Position numbers and translations under genes: made by a program. DNA of 64,000 bases, taken from positions 2,542,001 through 2,606,000 of the forward strand of contig OZ241870.1 of assembly GCA_965202875.1 (NCBI GenBank), in the 5' to 3' direction. Positions within the stretch are counted from its first letter, which is position 1. Every line of letters starts with the position of its first letter. Of the stretch, positions 30,045-38,058 are shown piece after piece. Under the pieces are notes generated by a model. It was given only the letters and a program-made list of their open reading frames with translations. It was not told where the DNA came from and ran no database searches. This stretch comes from HK1 sp965202875. Lineage in GTDB: Bacteria > Pseudomonadota > Gammaproteobacteria > HK1.

Positions 30045-30222
30045 GGCGCGCTCTCCGGTGGTGGCTCCGGGCCGGAAAGGGGCCGTCGTGCGGCGGCTCC
30101 GGCTTCACTTCGAGGGCGCTTCAATGGGGCCGGCCCGGAAGCCGGAGGCGGGCGTGACAGGGGTGTGTTACCGTCCAGGAACGTGCAGGGTAGTCCAATT
30201 TCGGAGGGGTGACTTCAAGGGT
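30034..30222. repeat. Direct repeat, copy 2
   Basis: Second copy of the repeat at 28473-28677, about 189 bp. It ends at the same GTGACTTCAAGGGT edge and has a single TGCAGGGTAGTCCAA unit (30184-30198). The start-to-start distance between copies is 1,561 bp, and the interval holds only the recombinase gene and the upstream small ORF. Confidence 0.8.
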
Positions 30223-30284
30223 GATACACGGGCAGGCATCCCGAAAATCTCCCGCTTTGACAGTAAGTTATGAGAGTTTTGGAA

Positions 30285-30342
30285 CGGACCGAAGGTCCGC
30301 CGCCGGAGGCCCGCCATATGGCAAAGCGGGCGGGACGCCCGC
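30285..30342. repeat. Two GC hairpins downstream of the DUF1111 gene
   Basis: CGGACC-GAA-GGTCCG at 30285-30299 and GCGGGCG-GGA-CGCCCGC at 30326-30342. They lie in the 206-bp gap between the direct repeat and the stop of the minus-strand DUF1111 gene. They have the look of a dispersed GC-rich intergenic palindrome. A role in ending transcription of the DUF1111 gene is possible, but no T-run follows. Confidence 0.45.
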
Positions 30343-30428
30343 GCTCCCAGGGATCCGGCATCACGGAATCTATCGCCGGTCGGCGGACGAATCTTCGTCG
30401 TTTCGTCGATGACTTCACGGGCAGGAGG

Positions 30429-32249
30429 CTACAGCGACTTCAGGAACGCCAGCAGGGCGTCCCGCTCCGCCTTCGGCATCGTCCGGAAGGCGTCGCGGGA
30501 GGCTTGTGCCTCACCGCCGTGCCAGAGGATGGCCTCGGTGAGGTTGCGCGCGCGGCCGTCGTGCAGGAACCGGGTATGCCCGTTCACGGCCTCGGTGAGC
30601 CCGATGCCCCAGAGCGGCGCGGTGCGCCATTCGCGGCCGGATGCGCCGCCTCCCGAGCCGCTCTTCGCATCGCTCCCCGCACCACCCACCACATGCCCTC
30701 CCATATCACCTTCCCCTCCCATATCACCTTCGGGGCGGCCATCCGCCAAGCCCTCGCCCATGTCGTGCACGAGGAGGTCGGTATACGGCCAGATGAGCTG
30801 TCCGGCCAGCGGGTCGACCGGCCAGTCGGCGCGGGTGGCGTGCTTCGGGGCATGGCATCCGATGCAGCCCGAGCGATAGAAGAGCGCCTTGCCCCGGAGC
30901 ACCGCCGGATCGTTCTCTCCGCGCCGGGCCGGCACCGCCAGGTTCCGGCTGTAGAAGACGATCGCGTCCATGACCGCAGCCGGCGCCTCGAACTTGTCCG
31001 AGCCCGAGCCCGAACCTGAGCCCGAACTCGAACCCGAATCCGAACCCGCTCCCGAGCCCGTTCCCGAGTCGGCGTCCGAATCGGCGCCTGAGTCCAGCCC
31101 CGACTCCGCACCCGCACCCGGGTCCGCGCCGTGCGGTCCGGCCCGGCAGGCCCGCTGCCTTTCGGTGCACTCACCCCAGGGCGCCGGGGCGAGCGGGTTG
31201 GAGACCCCGATGTCGCCGGACATCGCCGCCGCGCTCTGATCGACGATGGTGGCGGCGCCCGCCTTCCATCCGAAACGGCCGAGCATCATCCGTCCGTTCG
31301 ACGGGCTCCACACCCGCCGCGCCCGGCCCGAGATCCCGTCGCCGTCCGCGTCGCCGGGGTCGGCCCGCGCCATGACGTCGGATTCCGCGATCGCTTCGAG
31401 GAGCCCCAGCCCGATCATCGGCGGCGCGACCCGCGGGCTGGTCATGACCCGCGGGTCCAGCGGCCCGTAGCCGGGATCGGCGATCGCATAGTGCGGCTCC
31501 TCCAGGGTGACCGTCGCACCCCCCGCGAGGGCCACCTCGCGCGGTACGTGGGCGATCCGGATCCTTCCTTCCGCCGCGAGACCCGGAACCGCGACGTCCT
31601 GGAGCTGCGTCCCGTAGGTGGGTTCGGGAACGACCGCTTCGCGGCCCGAGGCGAGCCGGGCGCGCTCCGCCTCGGTGCGGGGCGGCACCGAGAGCCGGAT
31701 CAGCATCGACACCGTACTGTCCTGCGCATTCTCCGGGGGATGGCCGCGCCCGTCCTTGAGATGGCAGCGCTGGCACGCACGGGCGTTGTAGAGCGGCCCG
31801 AGGCCGTCGGCGCTGCGGGTGGAGCTCGGCGCCGACACCCATAGCCGGCGGAACAGGGCGTTGCCGATCGCGAACTCGGCGCGCGCTTCGAACGAGATGT
31901 TGGCCGAGGGCTGGGAGAAGGCGTCCCGGTCGAACCGCCGCCGGTTCGTCGCGCTGCCGCCCGACAGGCGCTCCCACCGTTCGGCGGCATCGAACCGGCT
32001 CGCGGGCGCCAGGATTGCGGCCCGTTCGTCCGGGTCCGGCGCGGCGTGCGCCGTCGCCGCTGCCGTCGCGATCAGCCCTGCTACGGCGAGGGCGTTCGCC
32101 CTCGGTGATCGCCACCGTGGCCATGGATGTGGGCCGCCGCGAGGGCCGGTCCCCGAGAGGCCCGCGCAAGACCACCGGCGTTCAGTGCGAGGCGGATGCG
32201 GCGTCCGCGCTCCCGGGGGATTTGCCTTCGAGACCAAGGGTACGTTCAT
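30429..32249 (-). CDS. Diheme c-type cytochrome oxidoreductase, DUF1111 family
   Basis: Exported 606-residue protein with two c-type heme sites, CQRCH at 159-163 and CIGCH near residue 455. The conserved DUF1111 (thiol oxidoreductase-like, related to diheme peroxidases) features include DGLGPLYNARAC before heme 1 and GRARNLTEAILWHGGEA near the C-terminus. A signal peptide core (ALAVAGLIATAAATAHA) ends at residue ~69, so the first 45 residues are probably not all translated. The true start is unclear because no good RBS precedes 32249. Two Gly/Ser/Asp-rich low-complexity inserts (around residues 385-425 and 510-535) are unusual for the family. Members often sit beside imelysin, which is also found in this cluster. 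A Fur-like box at 32264 lies just upstream, suggesting iron regulation. Confidence 0.85.
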   Translation of the reverse strand: MNVPLVSKANPPGARTPHPPRTERRWSCAGLSGTGPRGGPHPWPRWRSPRANALAVAGLIATAAATAHAAPDPDERAAILAPASRFDAAERWERLSGGSATNRRRFDRDAFSQPSANISFEARAEFAIGNALFRRLWVSAPSSTRSADGLGPLYNARACQRCHLKDGRGHPPENAQDSTVSMLIRLSVPPRTEAERARLASGREAVVPEPTYGTQLQDVAVPGLAAEGRIRIAHVPREVALAGGATVTLEEPHYAIADPGYGPLDPRVMTSPRVAPPMIGLGLLEAIAESDVMARADPGDADGDGISGRARRVWSPSNGRMMLGRFGWKAGAATIVDQSAAAMSGDIGVSNPLAPAPWGECTERQRACRAGPHGADPGAGAESGLDSGADSDADSGTGSGAGSDSGSSSGSGSGSGSDKFEAPAAVMDAIVFYSRNLAVPARRGENDPAVLRGKALFYRSGCIGCHAPKHATRADWPVDPLAGQLIWPYTDLLVHDMGEGLADGRPEGDMGGEGDMGGHVVGGAGSDAKSGSGGGASGREWRTAPLWGIGLTEAVNGHTRFLHDGRARNLTEAILWHGGEAQASRDAFRTMPKAERDALLAFLKSL

Positions 32250-32263
32250 GGTGAGGGATATAA

Positions 32264-32286
32264 ATGCAAATCATTCCTATTTGCAA
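32264..32286. promoter_or_regulatory. Fur-like box A
   Basis: GCAAATCATTCCTATTTGC, an imperfect palindrome with GCAAAT/ATTTGC half-sites around ATTC, 15 bp upstream of the DUF1111 ORF start. Near copies occur before bfd and imelysin, and the form fits the A/T-rich inverted repeats bound by the ferric uptake regulator. Together with box B it occupies the 363-bp gap 32250-32612, in which no other gene is seen. Confidence 0.6.
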
Positions 32287-32383
32287 CAGGGGATTTCATC
32301 TCCTGCCAGCAGGGCGCCGCCGGATGCAGGGCCTCCCTGTCTGGGCCATTGATGCCGCCTTCAAGCGGAATCACATCTGCAAA

Positions 32384-32410
32384 TGCGAACAAGAATGATT
32401 TTTATTTGCG
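32384..32410. promoter_or_regulatory. Fur-like box B
   Basis: Contains TGCGAACAAGAATGATTTTT followed by ATTTGCG, again with GCGAA/ATTTGCG outer half-sites around an AATGATT core. It lies ~200 bp upstream of the small ORF and DUF2325 gene on the plus strand, so it probably serves that operon. It is weaker than box A. Confidence 0.45.
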
Positions 32411-32612
32411 ATTACCATTGAGATATGCGATAACCCGCCCATGCGCCCGTTCGTGACGATCTTCCTCCGCGCCTGCCCGTATCGCTCGAACGCCCGGTCG
32501 GGGCGGATGGCGAGCGGTGGCTCCGGCAGACGGGAGGAGACGGGCGAGCAAGCACTTGGGAACGGTTGACCGAATCCGGGGTTCCGGACGGTCATCGAAG
32601 GGGGGCGGAAAG

Positions 32613-32801
32613 ATGCTCATCCAGCGAAACGTCGATCCGAAAGTGTTGATGAAGCTGCTTCTGGCAGCCTCCCGGACCTACCGGAAAATGGCGCCCGAGA
32701 CCCGGCCACGGGCGCCGGACGAAGCCGGGTGCATCGGAAAGCGCCCGGACGATCGGTCCGGGCATCGGCCGTACCACGGCGGCGAGGGACGTCATGTGTG
32801 A
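32613..32801 (+). CDS. Small hypothetical protein coupled to the DUF2325 gene
   Basis: 62 codons. The start at 32613 follows GGGGGCGGAAAG, a fair RBS. The first 25 residues look protein-like (MLIQRNVDPKVLMKLLLAAS); the rest is basic and Pro-rich. Its stop overlaps the ATG of the next gene (ATGTGTGA), which suggests translational coupling. I do not recognise a family, and it could be only a leader peptide. Confidence 0.35.
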   Translation: MLIQRNVDPKVLMKLLLAASRTYRKMAPETRPRAPDEAGCIGKRPDDRSGHRPYHGGEGRHV

Positions 32802-34380
32802 AATCCCCACCGACTGCACCGAAAGGCGGCGCCCGGAACCGGCGACCGTGATCGGTGAAGTCGTGACCCCGAGAGACGTGACGCCGAGAGACGCCATGTG
32901 TGAAATCCCCACCGACTGCACCGAAAGGCGGTATCCGGAGCTGGCGGCCGCGATCGATGAGGTCGTGGCGCCGATGGATGCCGGGTGCGAAATCCCCACC
33001 GGCCGCATCGAACCGAGGCATCCCGAATCGGTGGCCACGATCGGCGAAATCGTGACCCCGAGGGACGTCGTGCATGAAATTCCCACCGGCTGCGCCGAAA
33101 GGCGGCGCCCGGAACCGGTGGCCGCGGTCGGCGGAACCGCCGCCGGGCTCCGCCACCACGGGGGCCGGCGCCGGCTGTGGGAGATCTGGTCCGGCTACCA
33201 TTGCTCGATCTGCGGGACGTGCCTCAGCCTCGCGGAGCTTCGCAAGATCGCCGGCAAGGCCGGGCTTCGCCTGCCCCCCGGGGCGGCCGAATACGAGGTC
33301 CACGGCTACTTCGTGAAGCTTGCGGCGGAGCCCGGGCGCGTGGCGAAGTCGATGCAGAAGCTGCTGGATCGGAAGTACCGCATCGCGGTCGCGGGTTGCC
33401 GCCGATTCAGGTCCGAGGAGGAGCTCCGCGCGTTCTGGGCGGCATCCCTCTCCAAGGGTGACGTGCCCGGGCCGTACTGGGCGCTGATGACCCACCCTCT
33501 GGCCTCCGAAACCCTCACGTTGCGCGCATTCGGCGAGGTGCACATGCTTTCGCATCTGGCCGGCGCCTCGAACCGCGGGGACATCCGCAGACTGAACACG
33601 CTGGAGGGCGAACGCCGGACGTTGTTCGAGGAGCTGACCGTCGCAAGAAGACAGTTGTCGGAGCACGACATCGAGACCCGACGGCTTGCCGAGCGGCACG
33701 CAGCCGAAGTGCAGGTGCTGAAACGCCAGGCGCAGGCTGCACGCGCGACCGAAAGGCGTCTTGCCGAGGCCGAGGCTCGCGTTCGCGAGCTCGAGCAGGG
33801 CGAGGCATACCGGAAGCTGCAGGCTCGGAACGCCACGCTCGCGGCGGAGGTGGAGGAAGCCGGCCGCGCCAATCGCATCGAGGTGCAGCGGCGCATGGAA
33901 TCCGAGCACGAGCTCTCGGAGCTACGACTGGCTCACGACGGCATGGCTTCCACGGTCCGGGAGCTCGGCGCGGAGTGCGAAGCACTGGAGTGCATGTTGC
34001 ACTCGGGTCTCCACGGAGCGGGTGGCGGCGCAGCCGATCCGGAGGCGTCCATCGATCTGCGCGGGCGCCGGATCGCCTACGTCGGGGGACGCACCGGGAT
34101 CATCGGCCACTTCCGCGCACTCGTCGAACGGCTGAACGGCCGGTTCATCCATCACGACGGCGGCATCGACGACAGCGAAAAACGGCTCGCCCGCATCGTC
34201 GGCCAGGCCGACGCGGTCCTGTGCCCTGTGGACTGCGTGAGCCACGGCGCCTGCCTGCTCGCCAAACAGTTCTGCAAGCGCACGGCCAAGCCCTTCGTCC
34301 CGCTGCGCAGCGCCGGGCTCTCCTCGTTCGTCACCGGGATCCATCGGGTCGTGGCCACCGGAGCCGACGGCGACGCCTGA
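32794..34380 (+). CDS. DUF2325 protein with a tandem-repeat N-terminal extension
   Basis: A 528-residue cytoplasmic protein. The conserved body starts at RRRLWEIWSGYHCSICGTCLS (C-x2-C, near residues 128-148), followed by a long coiled coil (residues ~265-395, LTVARRQLSEHDIETRRLAE and on). It ends in the DUF2325 domain: RIAYVGGRTGIIGHFRALVE, FIHHDGG, ADAVLCPVDCVSHGACLLAK, KPFVPLRSAGLSSF. The molecular function is unknown; its place among ferritin, ferredoxin and imelysin genes suggests iron or heme handling (inference). Residues 1-115 are four ~28-32-residue tandem repeats that family members normally lack, so translation could instead begin at GTG 33118. The open frame through all four repeats favours the long form. 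Confidence 0.75.
   Translation: MCEIPTDCTERRRPEPATVIGEVVTPRDVTPRDAMCEIPTDCTERRYPELAAAIDEVVAPMDAGCEIPTGRIEPRHPESVATIGEIVTPRDVVHEIPTGCAERRRPEPVAAVGGTAAGLRHHGGRRRLWEIWSGYHCSICGTCLSLAELRKIAGKAGLRLPPGAAEYEVHGYFVKLAAEPGRVAKSMQKLLDRKYRIAVAGCRRFRSEEELRAFWAASLSKGDVPGPYWALMTHPLASETLTLRAFGEVHMLSHLAGASNRGDIRRLNTLEGERRTLFEELTVARRQLSEHDIETRRLAERHAAEVQVLKRQAQAARATERRLAEAEARVRELEQGEAYRKLQARNATLAAEVEEAGRANRIEVQRRMESEHELSELRLAHDGMASTVRELGAECEALECMLHSGLHGAGGGAADPEASIDLRGRRIAYVGGRTGIIGHFRALVERLNGRFIHHDGGIDDSEKRLARIVGQADAVLCPVDCVSHGACLLAKQFCKRTAKPFVPLRSAGLSSFVTGIHRVVATGADGDA
32797..33135 (+). repeat. Four-copy coding tandem repeat
   Basis: Units start at 32797, 32899, 32986 and 33073 and are ~84-102 bp long. Each encodes a version of CEIPTxCxERRxPE followed by IxEVVxPxD. 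Units 1 and 2 share TGTGAAATCCCCACCGACTG exactly. An 18-bp duplication inside unit 1 (ACCCCGAGAGACGTG next to ACGCCGAGAGACGCC) shows further local slippage. All copies keep the reading frame. Confidence 0.85.
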
Positions 34381-34677
34381 GGGGGACGGGCTTCCGAAGA
34401 CGGCCGCACGGCGCTGGCGCTTCAAGTCGCCGGTCGCCGGGTCGACCCGGAGCACGCTCGCCCCCGTTCCACGGGTTCGGCTCATGAGCGTTGCTCGCCG
34501 AACACAATCCTTGTGCGCAGCCGCCGACGACTGCACCGGGGTGCGCCGCCACCGCCCCCCGGACAGGCGCAGTGGGGACGGGACGCTGGCCAGGACGAGT
34601 TCCGAAAGGCCATCCGCAGCATCCCCGGTCCGGGGACGGACTGATCCTGAATCCTGGAAGTACGGCAACAGATGAAC

Positions 34678-34714
34678 GAGCCCCGCCGGCATGGCGTACC
34701 GCTGCGCGGGGCTC
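34678..34714. terminator. Possible terminator between convergent DUF2325 and bfd genes
   Basis: GAGCCCCGC (34678-34686) pairs with GCGGGGCTC (34706-34714), and the stem starts 5 bases past the bfd stop. No strong T-run follows on either strand, so termination is only likely. It lies in the 338-bp gap 34381-34718, where I see no gene. Confidence 0.4.
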
Positions 34715-34718
34715 CGTA

Positions 34719-35066
34719 TCAGGTCCGGCGTCTGTCTCCCGCGCCCTGAAGCGCAAGGGCGCCGTCCTTGTGGCCGGTGGGAATGAGTGGGAACGTCGGA
34801 TCGCCGTACCGGCTCGGCAGGGGGTCGAGCCCGAACGAGTCCCCTTCGCGATCGGGGAGTATGACAGAGGTCTGCTTCGCTACCGCCTGCTCGACGAGAT
34901 CGACCGCGAAGCTCCGGCACGAGCCGCATCCGAGACCCGCGCCGAGCCAGTCGGCAACCTCCTCCGCAAACGAAGTGGTGTTCTCCGTGGTCGATTCCGG
35001 AGCGAGCGCGGCGGCTGCTTCCACGAGCTGCCGATCGGTGACGCAATTGCACATGCAGACGTACAT
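34719..35066 (-). CDS. bfd: Bacterioferritin-associated ferredoxin (BFD-like [2Fe-2S])
   Basis: The N-terminal 65 residues are a BFD-like [2Fe-2S] domain: MYVCMCNCVTDRQLVEAA carries the first cysteine pair (C4, C6) and GLGCGSC the second pair (C47, C50). Known Bfd binds bacterioferritin and passes electrons to its heme to release stored iron. Usual Bfd proteins are 60-90 residues; this one has 115, with a Pro/Gly-rich tail after residue ~70 of unknown use. It is transcribed away from bfr, which lies 0.5 kb upstream on the other strand. Fur-like box C is 30 bp before the ATG, consistent with expression under iron starvation. Confidence 0.85.
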   Translation of the reverse strand: MYVCMCNCVTDRQLVEAAAALAPESTTENTTSFAEEVADWLGAGLGCGSCRSFAVDLVEQAVAKQTSVILPDREGDSFGLDPLPSRYGDPTFPLIPTGHKDGALALQGAGDRRRT

Positions 35067-35096
35067 GATTTCGGCCGGTTCCGGGACGGGGCAAAG

Positions 35097-35124
35097 TGTA
35101 AATAGGAATTATTCAGATTTGCAA
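35097..35124. promoter_or_regulatory. Fur-like box C (bfd)
   Basis: GTAAATAGGAATTATTCAG followed by ATTTGCAAC, with GTAAAT/ATTTGC half-sites around AATTATT. It sits 30 bp upstream of the bfd start codon, where a repressor would block the promoter. Confidence 0.6.
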
Positions 35125-35351
35125 CAGGAATTTCGAGGTGGTGGGAGAGCGACCGGCATTGCCCCTTCCGTCCTGTTGCGCGCGCCTCCGCGGGCCTTTG
35201 CTCCGTACCTCGTGCAGGCTGTTGCTCCGCTTGCTTCGCGAGCATCGAGCGACCCCGGAACCGGGGGAGAGCCCCAAGCCATCGCGAACAGGTCTCATTG
35301 CAATAAGCGGATGCTCACCGCTTCTGGTGAAAAAGATGGTTGACGTTCAAT

Positions 35352-35473
35352 CAGCAATTCCCGCCAAGCCCGAAAACATCCGTTGAATCGCGGCAATCGT
35401 GCGCTCAGACGGTGGAAAAGGCCGTGAAGTCCCGGTTTCATGACCGTGTATGGAGCGTTGGCGGGAATTGCTG
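35352..35473. mobile_element. 122-bp MITE with 16-bp terminal inverted repeats and 9-bp target duplication
   Basis: The left end CAGCAATTCCCGCCAA (35352-35367) is the exact reverse complement of the right end TTGGCGGGAATTGCTG (35458-35473). ACGTTCAAT flanks it on both sides (35343-35351 and 35474-35482), a 9-bp direct repeat as left by transposition. It has no coding capacity, so it must have been moved by a transposase elsewhere. It lies in the bfd-bfr gap (35067-35567), 94 bp upstream of bfr. Apart from box C, I see no gene in the rest of that gap. Confidence 0.85.
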
Positions 35474-35567
35474 ACGTTCAATGAGTCATGAGAAGTCGGG
35501 GAGAATTGGCCTTGACATCGGACCATCCGGGGCGCGACGCTGCCGCCTCTTTCCGTGGAGCCCCGCC

Positions 35568-36038
35568 ATGAAGCCGCGCGACCCGAAAATCAATGATCTG
35601 CTCAATCAAGTGCTCAAGAACGAGCTGACCGCCATCAACCAGTACTTCCTGCACGCGAAGATGTTTCAGGACTGGGGCCTGTCGGAGCTCGCGAAGCACG
35701 AGCGAGCGGAGTCGGTCGACGAGATGCAGCATGCCGAGGCCCTCATCGACCGGATCCTCTTCCTCGATGGCCTCCCCAACCTGCAGGACCTCGGCAAGCT
35801 GCTCATCGGACAGGACGTGAAGGAGATGCTCGAATGCGACCTCGCCCTCGAGATGGCGGCGATGCCCGTGCTTCGCGACGCCATCGCCTTCTGCGAGACG
35901 GCCGGCGACTACGTCACCCGGGACCTGTTCGACGGGATCCTGAAATCCGAGGAGTCCCACGTGGACTGGCTCGAGACGAACCTCGAGCTCATCGGGAAGA
36001 TGGGCATCGAGAACTACATCCAATCCCAGACCGGCTGA
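35568..36038 (+). CDS. bfr: Bacterioferritin
   Basis: A 156-residue heme-containing ferritin, normal length for the family. It oxidises Fe(II) and stores the mineral in a 24-subunit shell. Ferroxidase ligands are visible: E19 (KNELTAINQYF), the E and H of DEMQHAE, E95 in ALEMAA, and E-x2-H in SEESHVDW. The Met of DEMQHAE is the axial ligand of the inter-subunit heme, so this is the true Bfr type. The start at 35568 follows GTGGAG at good spacing; a longer frame from 35481 adds residues not found in Bfr. Bfd and imelysin are neighbours. Confidence 0.95.
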   Translation: MKPRDPKINDLLNQVLKNELTAINQYFLHAKMFQDWGLSELAKHERAESVDEMQHAEALIDRILFLDGLPNLQDLGKLLIGQDVKEMLECDLALEMAAMPVLRDAIAFCETAGDYVTRDLFDGILKSEESHVDWLETNLELIGKMGIENYIQSQTG

Positions 36039-36179
36039 GCATGGGCGGCTCCGGCCGGCCACCGTCCGCTTGACGTCCGGAAACGCGGGTCCCGCCGGGA
36101 TCTGGACAACCGCGGTCGAGCCGGGGGTAGGGCGGCGGGAAGGCGTCGACCGTGAGAACGAGCGACTCCTCCCCGTCTT

Positions 36180-36248
36180 CGCCCACGGGGGAGGGAGGAG
36201 CAGAACGCCGGCGGCGATGGCGCCGGCGTAGTGGACGGTCCTTGGCAT
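36180..36248 (-). pseudogene. Signal-peptide stub downstream of imelysin
   Basis: 57 bp after the imelysin stop, an ATG at 36248 with a good RBS (ACGGAGATCGAGCC) begins MPRTVHYAGAIAAGVLLLPP, a convincing signal peptide start. The frame then turns into low-complexity basic sequence. In the next register there is GEDGEESLVLTVDAFPPPYP, so a frameshifted remnant of an exported protein is likely, perhaps the second gene of an imelysin operon. The identity of the lost protein cannot be told. Confidence 0.3.
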
Positions 36249-36304
36249 GGCTCGATCTCCGTTTCGTTGAAACAAGCGGTGGCCCGCGCAGCCTCGGCGG
36301 CGCC

Positions 36305-37576
36305 TTACTTGAAGACCGCGCCGGGGTCGTCCAGGCTGTCGGAGCCCTCGATCTCCAGGCTCTCGACGCCCAGCGCCACCGCCGCCTGCTCGATGGTCCG
36401 GGTCTGGGCCTTGAGCGCGTCCACGGCCTCCTGGACGATGGCGTTCCCCTCGGGATTGGACTCGCCGAGCATCTGGTCGTAGGCCATCGCGCCGGAGTCG
36501 GCGGTGTCCTTGAGGCGCTGCATGGCGGCGGCGGTGGCGTCGAGCCTCGTGCGCATCTCGGCATCCACGTCCGGGGCCGCCGCCCGGACCAGGGCCGCAA
36601 GGCTCGGACCTTCGACCACGCTGCCGTCGATGCGGGTGTAGCGTCCGTGGTAGACGTTGTAGATGCCCCGGGCGTCGTCGTAGTGCGAGTTGTGGGTGTT
36701 GTCGGAGAAGCAGTCGTGCTCTTCCTCGGGGTCGTGGAGCATCAGGCCGAGCTGCATGCGCTCCCCGGCCAGCTCGCCGTAGGAGAGGCTGCCCATCCCG
36801 TTCAGCATCACCGCGATCTGCCCGGTGGCCGGCAGTGCATCCAGCGTCGCGCGCCCCTCCCCGCCCGGACCCCACGCGGCCACGATCTCCTCCAGATCCG
36901 CGATCAGCAGATCGGTGGCGGCCACGAGGTACGCGCGCCGCCGCTCGCAATGGCCGCCGGTGCAGTCCGCGCCGGGCATGAAGTCGGTGGCCGGGCGTTG
37001 TCCCGCCCCCGGGCCGGTGCCGTTGAGGTCCTGTCCCCAGAGCAGGAACTCGATGGCGTGGTATCCGGTGGCGACGTTCGCCTCGACCTCGTCGACTTCG
37101 TGCAGGGAGCGGAGCAGGTCCGCGTCGATGGCGCCGGCGTCGATGGTGCGCCCGGCCACCGTCAGGGTCGGGTTCGCGATGACGTTCGCGGCGTAGAAGG
37201 TGTTCTCCTCGCTCTCCGAGCCGTAGGCGGCTGCGTCGACGTAGTCGATCAGGCCCTCGTCGAGCGGCCAGGCGTTCACCTTGCCCTCCCATTCGTCGAC
37301 GACGGGGTTGCCGAAGCGGTACACCTCGGTCTGCTGGTAGGGCACGCGGGCCTCGACCCAGGCGTTGCGCGCCCGCTCCAGGGTGTCGGCGGAGGGGGCG
37401 TCGAGGAACGCGCCAAGAGCCTGTTGCATCTTGCGCGCGCCGATCAGGGAGTCCTCGTACGCCGCGTGCGCGATGTCCACGTAGGTCTGCGTAGCCGGCT
37501 CCAGCGCGGCGGTGGCGGACACGGAGAACGTCGTCGCGGCGAGCGCGAGGGGGAGATGGACGAGTCGGTGTTTCAT
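36305..37576 (-). CDS. Imelysin-family iron-regulated protein (peptidase M75-like)
   Basis: A 423-residue exported protein. Signal peptide residues 1-23 end in SATA; the start at 37576 has AAGGAG upstream. The family motif GxHxxEFLLWG is present at residues 171-181 (GYHAIEFLLWG). Other features are QQTEVYRFGNP (residues 81-91) and, near the end, NAIVQEAVDAL. Imelysins are iron-regulated periplasmic or outer-membrane proteins (IrpA/ICMP-like) thought to act in iron uptake; peptidase activity is uncertain for most. Fur-like box D lies ~140 bp upstream. In many proteobacteria imelysin genes adjoin DUF1111 cytochromes; here they lie ~4 kb apart with bfr and bfd between. Confidence 0.88.
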   Translation of the reverse strand: MKHRLVHLPLALAATTFSVSATAALEPATQTYVDIAHAAYEDSLIGARKMQQALGAFLDAPSADTLERARNAWVEARVPYQQTEVYRFGNPVVDEWEGKVNAWPLDEGLIDYVDAAAYGSESEENTFYAANVIANPTLTVAGRTIDAGAIDADLLRSLHEVDEVEANVATGYHAIEFLLWGQDLNGTGPGAGQRPATDFMPGADCTGGHCERRRAYLVAATDLLIADLEEIVAAWGPGGEGRATLDALPATGQIAVMLNGMGSLSYGELAGERMQLGLMLHDPEEEHDCFSDNTHNSHYDDARGIYNVYHGRYTRIDGSVVEGPSLAALVRAAAPDVDAEMRTRLDATAAAMQRLKDTADSGAMAYDQMLGESNPEGNAIVQEAVDALKAQTRTIEQAAVALGVESLEIEGSDSLDDPGAVFK

Positions 37577-37712
37577 GGGAATGCTCCTTCGTCGAGGGTC
37601 GTGGTATGCCCGCCGCAACCGGGCGGGGGTAGAGGAGAGCCGGCGCGAGCGCCGTATCGAGGCTCCGGCGCCCCGGGGGACCCGGGACCGCATGGTGGCC
37701 GCGGAAGGATCT

Positions 37713-37738
37713 AAATCTAAATCATTCCTATTTGCAAC
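37713..37738. promoter_or_regulatory. Fur-like box D (imelysin)
   Basis: CTAAATCATTCCTATTTGC, nearly identical to box A (the last 15 bases are the same), ~140 bp upstream of the imelysin ATG. It is the main feature in the 585-bp gap 37577-38161, together with a 30-bp direct repeat at its far end. No gene is seen there. Confidence 0.6.
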
Positions 37739-38058
37739 CATTTTTTCACTTCTCCTCATCCGGCGGTTCGAGTGCGGTTCGTCGCGGATTCCGGACCGGA
37801 CCGCACCGGCGCGAAAAACGGGATGCCAATCGAGGCCCTCAATCGAGCGGGCGGCCCGATCCGGTCCGCCGCTGCGGCGAACGAGGAACGGCCCTGCGGG
37901 CGTATCGAGCGCCTGCCGGTGCGGTTGCGGCACGGCGTACACGCAATACAATCATCGGGAAGCGGTGCATTGAATCCGTCAATGCCGGAACTCCGCCGGA
38001 CCCGGCAGCGTTGTCCCAAGGCATTCCGGCCGCGTCACCCGCGGCTCCGTCCGCCCCA

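Noticed and set aside
33922..35094. 390-codon minus-strand frame extending over bfd
   Set aside because: Different register from the BFD domain and antisense to the end of the DUF2325 gene; composition is not protein-like.
35512..35540. TTGACA at 35512 as a bfr promoter
   Set aside because: No acceptable -10 element lies at 16-18 bp spacing, so a promoter call is not supported.
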